Notes: generated by a model from the letters alone, not told the origin. DNA of 64,000 nt from Ga0077555 sp050250755 (GCA_050250755.1 JBFWOB010000004.1:143390-207389); one strand, 5' to 3'. Positions 10,579 to 20,556 are shown, counted from the first letter of the stretch. A program made the numbers and translations.

Positions 10579-11535
10579 TCACGCGAATTTCGACATTACC
10601 TCACGCGAGAATTGCTCAAGACGTTCGATTGTGCCGGAGAGGTCGCTGCCGTCGCCGCCGATCAGCAGATGTTGCAGGCCGCGCTCGCGGAAGCGGCCGA
10701 TGTCATCAACGATGGCTTGGGCACTCCCGGTGAAGGCCAGGCGGCCGCCGTCGCGACCTTTTTGCTCTGCACCGACGCGGCCGTAAATGGCAAGGAGGGC
10801 GGCGGAGACGCTGCCGGGATCGCGCCCGTTCAGTTCGGCTTCAGCGTGCACCTCATCGAGCGCGGCTCTATAGAGCTCAGGCGTGTCGAGAGGCTGCTTC
10901 GGGTTGGCAGCGACTGGATACCAGCCGTCGCCGAGACGGCCAGCACGAACACGCGCCGCCTTGGCTTCGCCGCCGATCCAGATCGGCAAGCCTGATGTTT
11001 GCGCGGGCTTCGGCGCGAAAAGCAGCTTGTCGAAGCGAGCGAAGGTACCCTGATGCGCAGGTTTCTCGGCAGTCCATAGGTCGCGGAAAGCGCGAATGTA
11101 CTCGTCTGAGGCTTTGGCTCGCGCGGGGAACGGCGGTCCTCCCAGCAATGCGATCTCCTCGGCCATCCAGCCGACCCCGACGCCGGCCGTGAGGCGGCCC
11201 TTCGAGAGGACATCGACTGTGGCCAGCATCTTGGCTGCGAGCACGGGATGGCGGTGAGGTAGCACGAGCACCGAAGTGAGCAGGCGAATCCGGCTCGTGG
11301 CAGCGGCAACGAAGCTCAGCGCGGTGATCTGCTCGAGACTGACGCCCGTGTCCTGCGCAAAGAACTTGCCGGTCGCGGAATAGGGGTAGGCGCTGTTGAC
11401 CTCTGTCGCGACGATGACGTGGTCGCTCATGCCGAAGTGCTCGTAGCCGAGCGCCTCGGCTTTCTGAGCGACGGTTCGGAGTGTGTCGGGCTCGCCCGCG
11501 ACCCCGCGAGAGCCGAAATGCAGGCCGAACTTCAT
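10579..11535 (-). CDS. LLM-class flavin-dependent oxidoreductase (luciferase-like, TIGR03619-type)
   Basis: A 318-residue bacterial-luciferase-like TIM-barrel protein. Family marks are MKFGLHFGSRG at the start, the SDHVIV segment, LSKGRLTAGVGVGWMAEE, the PIWIGGEAKAA strand, and GDGWYPVAANP. These match the subgroup often annotated as F420-dependent, but FMN cannot be excluded from sequence alone. The start at ATG 11535 has AGGAAG six bases upstream; GTG 11538 is a less likely alternative. It converges on LIV operon 1 and is divergent from hyuA. A role in oxidising an imported compound is an inference from position only. Confidence 0.85.
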   Translation of the reverse strand: MKFGLHFGSRGVAGEPDTLRTVAQKAEALGYEHFGMSDHVIVATEVNSAYPYSATGKFFAQDTGVSLEQITALSFVAAATSRIRLLTSVLVLPHRHPVLAAKMLATVDVLSKGRLTAGVGVGWMAEEIALLGGPPFPARAKASDEYIRAFRDLWTAEKPAHQGTFARFDKLLFAPKPAQTSGLPIWIGGEAKAARVRAGRLGDGWYPVAANPKQPLDTPELYRAALDEVHAEAELNGRDPGSVSAALLAIYGRVGAEQKGRDGGRLAFTGSAQAIVDDIGRFRERGLQHLLIGGDGSDLSGTIERLEQFSREVMSKFA

Positions 11536-11720
11536 CACATTCTTCCTTTCCTATGCGGCGCTTCCCGTAGATCCGGAGAGGATGGCCTGCCGCGGCGCCG
11601 CTGTGAAGCAAGCTGGCCACACGGAGAGGTCGCGATTGCGGCTTCGCCGCCGATGTGGCTCGATGTGTGACTGGCGCAAATCACGATAGGCGCCGAAGCG
11701 AGGTCCAGCACGAGGCAGGA

Positions 11721-13805
11721 ATGATCCGTATCGCATTCGACATTGGAGGCACGTTCACAGACTTCGTGCTGCACGACCAGTCGCAGCAGGTGCTGCGCGT
11801 CGGTAAGGTTCCAACCACGCCCGCAAGCCTCGAGACGGCGGTGCTCGAAGGCTTCGATGCGATCCTGAAAGCTCATGGCGGCCTGCCGGAGGCCGTCTCG
11901 ACGATCCTGCACGCGACCACGATCGCCACCAATGCGATCCTCGAGCGGAAAGGCAACCGAACAGCGCTACTCACGACCGCAGGTTTCCGCGACGTACTCA
12001 TCATCGGTCGCCAGAAGCGATACGACACCAACAACATGCACCTCGATAAGCCGGCGCCGCTGATCCCGCGGCGTGACATCTTCGAGGTGGTGGAGCGTAT
12101 GGCTGCCGATGGCAGCGTTGTCGCCCCGCTTGATGCGCGGAGCCTCGAAGGCGCGATTGCGACACTGAAGGCCGGCGACTACGAAGCCGTGGCGATTGCA
12201 TTCCTGCATGCTTACGCCAATCCGGATCACGAGATCGAAGCACGGCGGAGAATTCAGGAGGCGCTTCCGCATATTGCTGTGTCGGTGAGTCACGAGGTCA
12301 GTCCGAAATTCCGCGAGTATGAGCGAACGAATACAACGGCGGCGAATGCTTACGTGCGGCGCATCGTCGATCGCTATCTGGCCTCGTTGACGGGTGCGCT
12401 CGGGCGGCGCGGTTTTCGCTCGAGCCTCTACATCATGCAGTCGAACGGCGGGCTGGTGACGCCGGAGATTGCGCAGGCATTCCCCGTGCGCATCGTCGAG
12501 TCCGGACCCGCGGCCGGCGTTCTGATGAGCGCTACAGTCGGCCGCGAGGAAGGCATCGAGCACGTGCTCACCTTCGACATGGGCGGGACAACGGCCAAGC
12601 TTGGCGCTGTCGATGGCGGCGAGCCCGCCATTACGCAGACGTTCGAGGTCGACGGTATCGATAACCGCCGCTACAGCGGCCTGCCTCTCAACGTACCTGC
12701 TGTGGAACTGGTTGAGATCGGGGCCGGGGGCGGCTCGATCGCGGTCGCCGAACGCGGGCTCGTGAAGGTCGGGCCGCAAAGCGCGGGTGCCGAGCCGGGG
12801 CCGATCTGCTATCGCCGCGGTGGCACGCTGCCGACCATAACCGACGCCAATCTCGTGCTCGGTTATCTCGATCCTGGCTGGTTTCTCGGTGGGGTGATGC
12901 AACTTGATGCGGAAGCGGCGCGTGCCGGCATCGAGGAACACGTCGCGCGGCCGCTATCGCTGGGCGTCGATGAGGCGGCCTGGGGCATCCATACGGTCGC
13001 CAACTCCAACATGGAGCGGGCGATGCGCATCGTCTCGATCGAGCGGGGGCGCGATCCGCGGCGCTACGCCATGGTGGCCTTCGGTGGCGCGGGACCGCTG
13101 CATGCCGCGCGACTGGCGCGCACGCTCGGTGTTCCAAAGGTGATTGTGCCGATGGGAGCGGGCGTCGGATCTGCGATCGGTCTCCTGACGGCCGATGCAA
13201 AGATCGACGTTTCGGTGACGCGCATTCTGACCGTGGAAGCCGATCAGGCCTCGGTGATCAAATCGATCTTTGCCGATCTCCAGGCACGCGCGGCACCCGA
13301 TCTTGCCAACCTCGGCGGTGTCGCCGGCAACGTCAAATGGCAGCGTGGCGCTTACATGCGTTACCAAGGCCAGGGCTATGAGATTCGTGTCGAATTGCCG
13401 GCTGGCGAGATTACATCAGACTTTCCCGCGGTCGCCGTTGCGGCTTTCGAAGCGGCCTACAAGACCGTCTATGGCTATGTCGACAGCGGCGCGCGCGTCG
13501 AGGCGATCGACTGGTTCCTGATTGCAACTGTGCCGGGGCTCGGTGAGCGAGGAGCGACCGCCCGCCAGCTCGTCGGCCAAACGGGCGCGTCGGGAAGCGG
13601 GCGCACCGCAAGACGTGCTTATTTTCCGGAGACTGGCGGCTTCGTCGAGGTATCGGTTGTCGATCGCTACAACCTGAAACCGGGCGAGCGCGTCCTTGGC
13701 CCCTCTCTGATCGAGGAGCGGGAATCGACGACGGTCCTGTTGCCGGGCGACGTCGCTCGCGTGACTGAGAACGGCCATCTTATGATCGACATCCTCGGAG
13801 GCTGA
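11721..13805 (+). CDS. hyuA: Hydantoinase/oxoprolinase subunit A
   Basis: A 694-residue protein of the HyuA family (ATP-dependent N-methylhydantoinase / 5-oxoprolinase alpha). It starts MIRIAFDIGGTFTDFV, the phosphate-1 motif of the actin-like ATPase fold. It then shows HATTIATNAILERKG, ESGPAAGVLMSA, the second nucleotide motif TFDMGGTTAKLG, and GAGGGSIA. ATG 11721 has GAGGCAGGA directly upstream and fits the family start; 11655 adds 22 unrelated residues. It hydrolyses a cyclic amide with ATP together with HyuB, whose gene begins five bases downstream. Family members act on hydantoins, 5-oxoproline or acetone-type substrates, and the exact one is not evident. Confidence 0.93.
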   Translation: MIRIAFDIGGTFTDFVLHDQSQQVLRVGKVPTTPASLETAVLEGFDAILKAHGGLPEAVSTILHATTIATNAILERKGNRTALLTTAGFRDVLIIGRQKRYDTNNMHLDKPAPLIPRRDIFEVVERMAADGSVVAPLDARSLEGAIATLKAGDYEAVAIAFLHAYANPDHEIEARRRIQEALPHIAVSVSHEVSPKFREYERTNTTAANAYVRRIVDRYLASLTGALGRRGFRSSLYIMQSNGGLVTPEIAQAFPVRIVESGPAAGVLMSATVGREEGIEHVLTFDMGGTTAKLGAVDGGEPAITQTFEVDGIDNRRYSGLPLNVPAVELVEIGAGGGSIAVAERGLVKVGPQSAGAEPGPICYRRGGTLPTITDANLVLGYLDPGWFLGGVMQLDAEAARAGIEEHVARPLSLGVDEAAWGIHTVANSNMERAMRIVSIERGRDPRRYAMVAFGGAGPLHAARLARTLGVPKVIVPMGAGVGSAIGLLTADAKIDVSVTRILTVEADQASVIKSIFADLQARAAPDLANLGGVAGNVKWQRGAYMRYQGQGYEIRVELPAGEITSDFPAVAVAAFEAAYKTVYGYVDSGARVEAIDWFLIATVPGLGERGATARQLVGQTGASGSGRTARRAYFPETGGFVEVSVVDRYNLKPGERVLGPSLIEERESTTVLLPGDVARVTENGHLMIDILGG

Positions 13806-13810
13806 ACCCC

Positions 13811-15490
13811 ATGACACGGACTAAGGCGGACATAGACGCCATCACGCTGTCGATCCTTTGGAACAGCCTGCTTTCGATCGCCGACGAGATGGGAACGGCG
13901 CTGAGGCGCACGGCTTTCTCGGAGGCGGTTCGCGAGGGCGACGATTTCTCGACTGGCATCTTCGACGGAAAAGGTCGGCTGATCGCCCAGGGCAACTTCA
14001 CGCCGGGGCATCTCGGCGCGATGCCGTACGTCGTCGACAATGTGCTCAAATACCATGCGCCAGAGAACCTGAAGCCGGGTGACAGCATCCTGCTCAACGA
14101 CAGCTATCTCGGTGGCGGCCACTTCCCCGACTTCTTCCTTACGACGCCTATTTTTCGCGATGGCGTTATTATCGGTTATGCCGTCACGACAGCGCATCAA
14201 GTGGACATCGGCGGAGCCGCGCCGGGCTCTCAGCGCGTGCAAGGAATCTCGGAGGCGTTCCAGGAAGGGCTGCGCATCCTGCCGATCAAGATTGTGCGCG
14301 GCGGCAGCTTCGACGAAGACCTGATGCGCATGATCCTCGCCAATGTCCGCGTGCCGACGAAGGTGCGCGGCGACCTCATGGCTCAGCTCAATGCCAACCA
14401 CGTGGGCGCGGAGCGGATCAATCGCATGTTCGATGGCTATGGCGCCGACACGATGGGGCAAACTTTCGATGCGCTGCTCGAACGTTCCGAAACCGAGACG
14501 CGCGCCATCATCTCTAAGCTGCCGAAAGGCCGGTTCGAATTCGAGGATTGCTTCGATGACAGCGGTCCCGGCACAGACCCTATCAAAGTCAAGGTGGCGG
14601 TGACGGTGAGTGATGGCGAGATCGAGATCGACTTCACGGGCTCGGGACCTACGGTGAAGGCGGCGCTCAACTCCTATATCAACTACACGCGAGCCTACGG
14701 CGTATTTGCGACGCGATGCCTGACGCAGGCGAATCTCCCGAACAACGAAGGCTCCTTCCGCCCCATCAAGGTGAAGGCAGAAGAAGACTCGTTCTTCAAT
14801 CCACGGTTTCCGGCAGCGTCGGGCGGGCGTGCCGCGGTGCAGATCCGTATCTTCGACGCCGTGAACGGTGCCTTCGCCAAGTGCATCCCACACCGCGCGA
14901 TGGGGGCCTTCTCGCATTGGTCGAACCCGAACATCGGTGGCATCGACTCGCGTACGGGCAAGCCGTTCATCATGTACGATATGCTTCTTGGCGGTTATGG
15001 CGGCCGCTCCGACAAGGACGGCGTCGAGGCCATGGCTCCGGTGATGAACTGCTCGAACATTCCGGTCGAGGTCGCCGAGCACAACAATCCGGTCCGAGTG
15101 GAGCGATTCGAGCTCATTCCGGACTCCGGCGGTATTGGAAAATACCGTGGCGGCTGCGGTATCCGGAAGGACGTGCGCCTGCTTGCTGACGAGGCGATGC
15201 TGACGCTACTCGGCGATCGTCATAAGTTTGCGCCCTACGGGGTGTTCGGTGGCGGAGCTGCGGCGGTCGGCCAGTCGATCGTCTATTCAGGCAACGAGAC
15301 ACGAGAGCTCGGATCGAAGGAGGTAACGATGCTCAAACGCGATGATGTCGTGAGCCTCAGGACATCCGGTGCCGGCGGTTATGGCCCGCCCAGCGAGCGC
15401 GATCCCGGCCTGATCGAGCGTGATATTGCAGACGGCTATGTGACCGAGGAAAGGGCACGGGAGGCGTATGGGAGGGGAGGTGCGCGTTAG
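13811..15490 (+). CDS. hyuB: Hydantoinase/oxoprolinase subunit B
   Basis: A 559-residue HyuB-family protein, the usual partner of HyuA. Family segments are DAITLSILWNSLLSIADEMG at the start, FSEAVREGDDFSTGIFD, LNDSYLGGGHFPDFFL, VTTAHQVDIGG, and the C-terminal GGCGIRKDVRL and SGAGGYGPPSERDP. Length is normal and no break is seen. It lies five bases after hyuA, so the two form one operon encoding the two enzyme subunits. It converges with LIV operon 2, whose livF ends 18 bases away, leaving little room for a terminator. Confidence 0.93.
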   Translation: MTRTKADIDAITLSILWNSLLSIADEMGTALRRTAFSEAVREGDDFSTGIFDGKGRLIAQGNFTPGHLGAMPYVVDNVLKYHAPENLKPGDSILLNDSYLGGGHFPDFFLTTPIFRDGVIIGYAVTTAHQVDIGGAAPGSQRVQGISEAFQEGLRILPIKIVRGGSFDEDLMRMILANVRVPTKVRGDLMAQLNANHVGAERINRMFDGYGADTMGQTFDALLERSETETRAIISKLPKGRFEFEDCFDDSGPGTDPIKVKVAVTVSDGEIEIDFTGSGPTVKAALNSYINYTRAYGVFATRCLTQANLPNNEGSFRPIKVKAEEDSFFNPRFPAASGGRAAVQIRIFDAVNGAFAKCIPHRAMGAFSHWSNPNIGGIDSRTGKPFIMYDMLLGGYGGRSDKDGVEAMAPVMNCSNIPVEVAEHNNPVRVERFELIPDSGGIGKYRGGCGIRKDVRLLADEAMLTLLGDRHKFAPYGVFGGGAAAVGQSIVYSGNETRELGSKEVTMLKRDDVVSLRTSGAGGYGPPSERDPGLIERDIADGYVTEERAREAYGRGGAR

Positions 15491-15508
15491 CGTTAGCTAC
15501 CTCCTTCC

Positions 15509-16216
15509 TCAGATGCCGAGATAGGCTCGCCGCACCTCGGGATCATCGAGCAGCTTCTCGGCGGATCCGGTCATACGAATACGACCGAGATCGAGGATCA
15601 CGGCGCGCCGAGCGAGGGACAGAGCCCAAGTGGCGTTTTGCTCGGCGAGCAGCACCGAGAGCCCTTCTGTCTTCTGGATCTCGCTTAGAACCTCGCCTAT
15701 GCGCTCGACGATGACCGGCGCGAGGCCGAGCGAGGGCTCGTCGAGCATGATGAGCGAAGGCTTCGACATCAGCGCGCGGCCGATGGCGAGCATTTGCTGC
15801 TCGCCGCCCGACAGGCTTCCTGCGGCCTGCGTCCGCCGCTCCTTCAGCCTCGGAAAATACTCGTAGATTCGCTCGATGCGCTCGGGCAGCTCGGCCTCGG
15901 GCCGAGAGATACCGCCGACGCGCAGATTATCGAGGACGGTGAGTTGTGGAAAGACGCGGCGGCCCTCGGGTGAGAAGCCAATGCCAAGGCGCATCGCGTG
16001 CGACGGTTTCAGGCCCCTCAGCGTCTGGTCGCCAAAGGTGATAAGACCCTCGTAGGTTACCATGCCGAGGATGGCCTTCAGCGTGCTCGACTTGCCGGCT
16101 CCGTTCGAGCCGATCAGCGCAACCGTCTCGCCCGGCTCGACCACGAAGCTGACGGCTTCGGTGCCGACGATGGGCCCGTAGGTGACCTTGAGGCCCTCAA
16201 CGCTGAGCTTTGGCAT
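15509..16216 (-). CDS. livF: LIV-type ABC transporter ATP-binding protein (LivF), operon 2
   Basis: A 235-residue LivF ATPase: Walker A GSNGAGKSSTLKA, GFSPEGRRVFPQLTV, signature LSGGEQQMLAIGRAL, Walker B LIMLDEPSLGL, LLAEQNA, and the terminal VRRAYLGI. It is the last gene of operon 2 (binding protein, livH, livM, livG, livF on the minus strand). Its start overlaps the end of livG by 20 bases. Confidence 0.93.
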   Translation of the reverse strand: MPKLSVEGLKVTYGPIVGTEAVSFVVEPGETVALIGSNGAGKSSTLKAILGMVTYEGLITFGDQTLRGLKPSHAMRLGIGFSPEGRRVFPQLTVLDNLRVGGISRPEAELPERIERIYEYFPRLKERRTQAAGSLSGGEQQMLAIGRALMSKPSLIMLDEPSLGLAPVIVERIGEVLSEIQKTEGLSVLLAEQNATWALSLARRAVILDLGRIRMTGSAEKLLDDPEVRRAYLGI

Positions 16217-16979
16217 AACGTTTTCCGAGATAAGCCTCGATCACGGCGGGGTTGGCGAGCACATCTTTCGGTGCACCCTGCGCGAGCTCGCGCCCTTGCG
16301 CCATGACCAGCACGCGGTCGCAGAGGTCCGTGATGAAGCGCATATTGTGGTCGATGACGACGACAGAAATGCCGCGTTCGCGCACGAGACGGATGGTATC
16401 TCGAACGTGATCGGTTTCCTCGGCGGAGAGCCCGGCAACGGGTTCATCCAGAAGGATGATGTGCGGTCGGGCAGCGAGACCGATCCCCATGCCGAGTACC
16501 TTTTGGATACCGTAGGGCAGGCTGGACGCGATGTGGTCACCGACCCGCTCGAGGCCGAGCCACTGCATGACCTCTTCGACGTGCGCCTCCGTGCGCTGAC
16601 GTGCCTTACGTGCCTTGGGCGTATCGAAGAGGGTTGCGCAGAAGCCTGGATAGAGCAGGCGGAAAGCGCCACGCCGCAGGTTCTCTCGCACCGTTGAACC
16701 GGCGAAGACCGTAGTGGCCTGGAATGTCCGCACGAGGCCGCTCGCAACGAGGATGTGCGGCTTTTGGCCTGTCACGTCGTGTCCGGAAAGGCGGACGTGG
16801 CCGCTGCTCGGCTCGATCACGCCCGAGATAAGATTGACGGCCGTTGTCTTGCCGGCACCGTTCGGACCGATGATGCCGAGGATCTCGCGCTCGGCAACCT
16901 CGTAGGAGAGATCAGCCACGGCCTGTAGACCGCCGAAGCGCTTCGAGAGCTGCTCGACCTTGAGAAGGGGCTGTGTCAT
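16197..16979 (-). CDS. livG: LIV-type ABC transporter ATP-binding protein (LivG), operon 2
   Basis: A 260-residue LivG ATPase with Walker A GPNGAGKTTAVNLIS, the LivG segment LVRTFQATTVFAGSTV, Walker B region HIILLDEPVAGLS, and H-loop IDHNMRFI. The signature region reads SLPYGIQKVLGMGIGL, as in many LivG proteins where LSGGQ is replaced by LPYG. It overlaps livM by four bases (ATGA), which supports coupling. It ends in IEAYLGKRY, typical for LivG. Confidence 0.92.
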   Translation of the reverse strand: MTQPLLKVEQLSKRFGGLQAVADLSYEVAEREILGIIGPNGAGKTTAVNLISGVIEPSSGHVRLSGHDVTGQKPHILVASGLVRTFQATTVFAGSTVRENLRRGAFRLLYPGFCATLFDTPKARKARQRTEAHVEEVMQWLGLERVGDHIASSLPYGIQKVLGMGIGLAARPHIILLDEPVAGLSAEETDHVRDTIRLVRERGISVVVIDHNMRFITDLCDRVLVMAQGRELAQGAPKDVLANPAVIEAYLGKRYAKAQR

Positions 16980-17953
16980 TCGGCGGCCCCCGGTTGGCTC
17001 AAGGCGGCTGGCGCCGACGTGCGGCGAGCAACGATATAGGCTCTCACACGTCTGATGGCTTCAATGATGCCGCCCGGCAGGAACGCCATGGTCGCGAACA
17101 GGATGGCGCCGAAGATAATCTGCTGGAGGTTGACCCAGCCACGCAGCAATTCGGGAAGCATGACCATGAAGACCGTCCCGATCAACGCGCCCGCGAGGCT
17201 CGACATGCCTCCAATCACGTTCATGACGACGAGATTGAGCGAGATGAGGCCGGAGAAATTTTCCGGGCTCAGCACCTTGTTGTAATGGGCCATCAGGGAG
17301 CCCTGCATGCCTGCGAGCGCGCAGGCGATGATAAAGATCATCACCTTGAAACGGATGACCGGCACGCCAGAGCACTCAGCCAAGCGTTCGCTGTCGCGCA
17401 TTGCGTTCATCGCGCGGCCCATCTCGGACGTTAGGATGCGCGCACAAAGCCCGATGGCAAATACGGCGAAGGCCAGCGCCAGGTAATAGTAAGCCCGGTT
17501 CGACAGGAAGATCTCGGCCGGCGGCGGAATGTTGAAGATGCCGTTCGAGCCGCCGGTCAGCGCCATGTTCTCGACGATGGCCATACGCACGACTTCGCCG
17601 AAAAGAAAGGTGATCAGCACGAAGTACTTGCCGGTGAGGCGCAGTACGATGGGACCGATAACGGCTGCCAGTAAGGCGGCTGCCGATGTTCCAACGAGAA
17701 GACCGACCACAAATGGCATCTCGAGGCGCATCACGGTCAGAACCGAGCCGTAGGCCCCGAACGCCATGAAGGCGGCATGACAAAGACTGACGTGGCCTGT
17801 GCGCACGATCAGGTGGAGCGACGCGGCGCCGATTGCGGTCAGCAGAATCAGGACACCGACGTGGTGCAGAAACTTATCCTCGGTGAGCAGTGGCCAGATA
17901 AGGAGCGCCGCTCCCGACAGCACCCAGAGCACCGACTTGGTTACCTTGTTCAT
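16976..17953 (-). CDS. livM: LIV-type ABC transporter permease (LivM), operon 2
   Basis: A 325-residue permease with about nine hydrophobic segments. LivM marks are RTGHVSLCHAAFMAFGAYGS, LTGKYFVLITFLFGEVVRM, AMRDSERLAECSGVPV, and VIGGMSSLAGALIGTVF. ATG 17953 is preferred; a TTG at 17962 would overlap the livH stop. It follows livH with a five-base gap and precedes livG. It forms the transmembrane channel with LivH. Confidence 0.92.
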   Translation of the reverse strand: MNKVTKSVLWVLSGAALLIWPLLTEDKFLHHVGVLILLTAIGAASLHLIVRTGHVSLCHAAFMAFGAYGSVLTVMRLEMPFVVGLLVGTSAAALLAAVIGPIVLRLTGKYFVLITFLFGEVVRMAIVENMALTGGSNGIFNIPPPAEIFLSNRAYYYLALAFAVFAIGLCARILTSEMGRAMNAMRDSERLAECSGVPVIRFKVMIFIIACALAGMQGSLMAHYNKVLSPENFSGLISLNLVVMNVIGGMSSLAGALIGTVFMVMLPELLRGWVNLQQIIFGAILFATMAFLPGGIIEAIRRVRAYIVARRTSAPAALSQPGAAE

Positions 17954-17958
17954 GGGTC

Positions 17959-18858
17959 TCAAGTCTCCGGCGTGCCGAGGATACCCCAGGGGCGGAAGAT
18001 GAGAAGCAGGATCACCACTCCGAACGAGAGGAAGGCCGAGGCGGCCGCTCCGAAGGCTGTACCAATGATACTTTCCGTGAAGCCCAGAAGGGCACCACCG
18101 AGCGCGGCACCCGGAATCGAGCCCATCCCTCCCAGAATGACGACAATGAAGGCCATGATCAGCGGTCGTTCACCGAGGTGCGGAGAGACTGCGTAAATCT
18201 GACCCCAGAGACTACCGGCAAGCGCCGCCAGCAAAATCGCCACGAAGAATGCGACGCGGTAGATCCAGCGGGTATCGACGCCCTGGGTCTCGGCTATCTC
18301 GACATCCTGTGCTGTAGCGCGCATGGCGAGGCCGACACGCGTGTGGCTGATGAACAGATAGAATGCCGCGAGTGCGGCAAGCGCGATGACGACGACGATC
18401 AGGCGATCCACCGGCACGATGATGTCACCCATCATGAGCACGTCCTGCGAGACCGCAGGAATGTTGCGCTCATAGGTGTCCCACAGCAGCACGCCGCCAT
18501 AGATGAGCATCATGTTGAGGCCGAGCAGGCCGATCATGCTCTCGAACATGCGCTGGTAGAACCAGCGAAAGACGAGCCATTCGAGGGCCATTGACGCGGC
18601 TGCGACGCCGATCACGCCCACAGGCAAGGCGATGAGCCAAGGCCAGCCCAGGTCCTTGGTGAGGTGGTAGTAGGCAAAAGCGCCGAGCATGGCGAATTCG
18701 CCATGGGCGAAGTTGACCACTCGCATGATGCCGAACAGCAGCGTGAAGCCGAGCGCGACCAGGATATAAATGGCGCTCAGGCTGACGCCGTTTACAAAAA
18801 CTTGCCCGGCAACGGTTGGATTCAGAAGGATGTCGAGACGGGATAAGAAGTCGGACAC
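17959..18858 (-). CDS. livH: LIV-type ABC transporter permease (LivH), operon 2
   Basis: A 299-residue LivH permease. It shows NGVSLSAIYILVALGFTLLF, GIMRVVNFAHGEFAMLGAFA, the loop RATAQDVEIAETQGVD, and VILGGMGSIPGAALGGALLG. It lies between the binding-protein gene, from which it is separated by a strong hairpin at 18877-18912, and livM. The hairpin may set lower expression of the membrane genes compared with the binding protein. Confidence 0.93.
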   Translation of the reverse strand: MSDFLSRLDILLNPTVAGQVFVNGVSLSAIYILVALGFTLLFGIMRVVNFAHGEFAMLGAFAYYHLTKDLGWPWLIALPVGVIGVAAASMALEWLVFRWFYQRMFESMIGLLGLNMMLIYGGVLLWDTYERNIPAVSQDVLMMGDIIVPVDRLIVVVIALAALAAFYLFISHTRVGLAMRATAQDVEIAETQGVDTRWIYRVAFFVAILLAALAGSLWGQIYAVSPHLGERPLIMAFIVVILGGMGSIPGAALGGALLGFTESIIGTAFGAAASAFLSFGVVILLLIFRPWGILGTPET

Positions 18859-18876
18859 GAGTCGCTTCCTCCGGCG

Positions 18877-18912
18877 GTCAGCCGGCCTCTCTCGCTAGAG
18901 AAGCCGGCCGAC
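18877..18912 (-). terminator. Intercistronic stem-loop between binding protein and livH
   Basis: Arms at 18877-18892 and 18897-18912 pair over 16 positions with two mismatches around a four-base loop (left arm GTCAGCCGGCCTCTCT). It sits in the 71-base gap after the binding-protein gene of operon 2. Without a T-tract it is more likely a partial terminator or an mRNA-stabilising element than a full stop. That would explain excess binding protein, a common pattern in importer operons. Confidence 0.6.
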
Positions 18913-18929
18913 GGTCCAGGCACCACAAA

Positions 18930-20108
18930 TCAGGGCATGAACTTCTTGATTTTGACGATCTTGCCGCCCTTCACCTCGGAGAAGAAATATTGCATCAACA
19001 GTTGGCGGTTGATGCCGTAGGTTTCCTTCCCAGTCCACTTGACGGGGCCGTAGATGCCGATGTCGAGACCATCCATCTTGTCGAGTGCATCACGTACTTT
19101 TGGCGTGTCGATCGAGTCCGCGCGCTGGATCGCGTCCGTCAGCAGATAAACACCATGGTAGAACGCTGGCATGAATGGGCTGATGATGCCCTTGCCGTAC
19201 TTGGCGATGTATGCCTCTTTCAGCTTTGCCGCTTTCGGCATCTCCCAGTCGATGAAATCGTAAGTCATGAAGCCTTCGGAGGCTGGCCCCGCGATCTCGA
19301 TGATCTCGTCGACGGCCGGTCCGCCGATCTGGAACACGCGCCCCTTGAAGCCGGCTTGCCGGATCTGCTTCAGCATCAGGCCAGCATCGCCGGGAGAGTT
19401 GCCGTCGAACTCGAATGCGTTGACCTTCTGCGCCATCATTCGAAGGATCAACGGCGTAAACTCTTTTGTGCCGCGCTCGAAGAAGTCGAGAACGACCTCG
19501 AAGCCCGCCTTCTTGTAGTCCTCCGCCAGTGGCTTGGCGACAGACTGGCCAACCGCGTCGTTCGGCGCGAGGAGGGCGACTTTCGTGACGTCCTTCAGAT
19601 TTTCCTTGATGTACTTGATGATCGGAGGACCGAATTCGATGTTGGTATTGTAAAGCCGGAAATTATAGGGATCCGGGGTGTCGTTTTTCAGCACGCCTGG
19701 CGCATAGCCGTCGGTCAGGGCGATGACCTTCGCCGGGTTGGTGACGCTGATCGCGGCGAGGGCAGGTGGTGAGCCAACCGGTCCGATGATGAAATTGACT
19801 TTATCCTGATGCACCAGCCGCTCGGCGGCGGCTTTGCCGCCCTGGGCCGAGTAGAGATCATCGTAGAAGACGAGCTCGAGCTTGTAGCTCTTGCCTCCTG
19901 CCTTGACGCCGCCTGCCGCGTTGACGTCGGCGATGGCGAGTTCGAGGCCGCGCTGCGCAGCCAAGCCCCATGAGGTGCCACCACCAGACAGCGGCCCCAT
20001 GCCGCCAATCTTCAGTGTTTCCTGCGCCATCGCCGGTAGCGATAGGGCTGCCGCTGCGAGGCCTGCTGCAATGACCGATCCGATCGGCTTCAACCACGAA
20101 CTGACCAT
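18930..20108 (-). CDS. LIV-type ABC transporter substrate-binding protein, operon 2
   Basis: A 392-residue periplasmic binding protein. The first ~28 residues form a Sec signal peptide (charged start, hydrophobic GSVIAAGLAAAALSLP, then AMAQE). The mature part begins LKIGGMGPLSGGGTSWG and has NAAGGVKAGGKSYKLELVFYDD and AAERLVHQDKVNFIIGPVGS, matching Peripla_BP_6. The start has a strong AGGGAGGAG site. It is the first gene of operon 2. The ligand is unknown; the convergent hyuAB genes make a cyclic amide or amino acid possible but unproven. Confidence 0.9.
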   Translation of the reverse strand: MVSSWLKPIGSVIAAGLAAAALSLPAMAQETLKIGGMGPLSGGGTSWGLAAQRGLELAIADVNAAGGVKAGGKSYKLELVFYDDLYSAQGGKAAAERLVHQDKVNFIIGPVGSPPALAAISVTNPAKVIALTDGYAPGVLKNDTPDPYNFRLYNTNIEFGPPIIKYIKENLKDVTKVALLAPNDAVGQSVAKPLAEDYKKAGFEVVLDFFERGTKEFTPLILRMMAQKVNAFEFDGNSPGDAGLMLKQIRQAGFKGRVFQIGGPAVDEIIEIAGPASEGFMTYDFIDWEMPKAAKLKEAYIAKYGKGIISPFMPAFYHGVYLLTDAIQRADSIDTPKVRDALDKMDGLDIGIYGPVKWTGKETYGINRQLLMQYFFSEVKGGKIVKIKKFMP

Positions 20109-20556
20109 TTCTCACTCCTCCCTAAGGGCGAGATCGACTGCCCATTGAACTGGGATGCCGTCCGACCAATTGACGCACCAAGCTGGCCTCAAAAAAAACC
20201 TGCGGTCAATCAGGTCTTCCGCAGGAATGTGGCGTCACTGATAACTTGTCCCGCTGCAATGCCCCAGTGGATGTCACTGATGCGAGTGAGCAGCCGACGT
20301 GTCGCCGGAAAATTCTGATCGCATCCTCGATCGGCATTGGTCGGCATATTCGATAGATTCATCATGGGTTATGTTTTTGTGATGATGCGAAGAGGCGTCG
20401 ACGTCTGAGAATAGCCCTTGGCGTCGGACTTTCCACGGTCGGTCTCAGGCCAATGTGGTGCTGAAGCATGGCCGGCCCACTCAGCCTGTCTCATTGCTTG
20501 CAAGCCCATCCGCCGCCCCGTTCATTGTGCCGCGCTATGTTTCCCATTGACTCACT
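20109..20556. other. Divergent intergenic region between LIV operon 2 and arsR
   Basis: No gene is supported. The region must carry the promoter of the minus-strand LIV operon 2 and, at its right end, the arsR promoter and operator. Confidence 0.4.

Noticed and set aside
13667..15082. 471-residue minus-strand frame opposite hyuB
   Set aside because: Antisense shadow of a well-supported HyuB gene.
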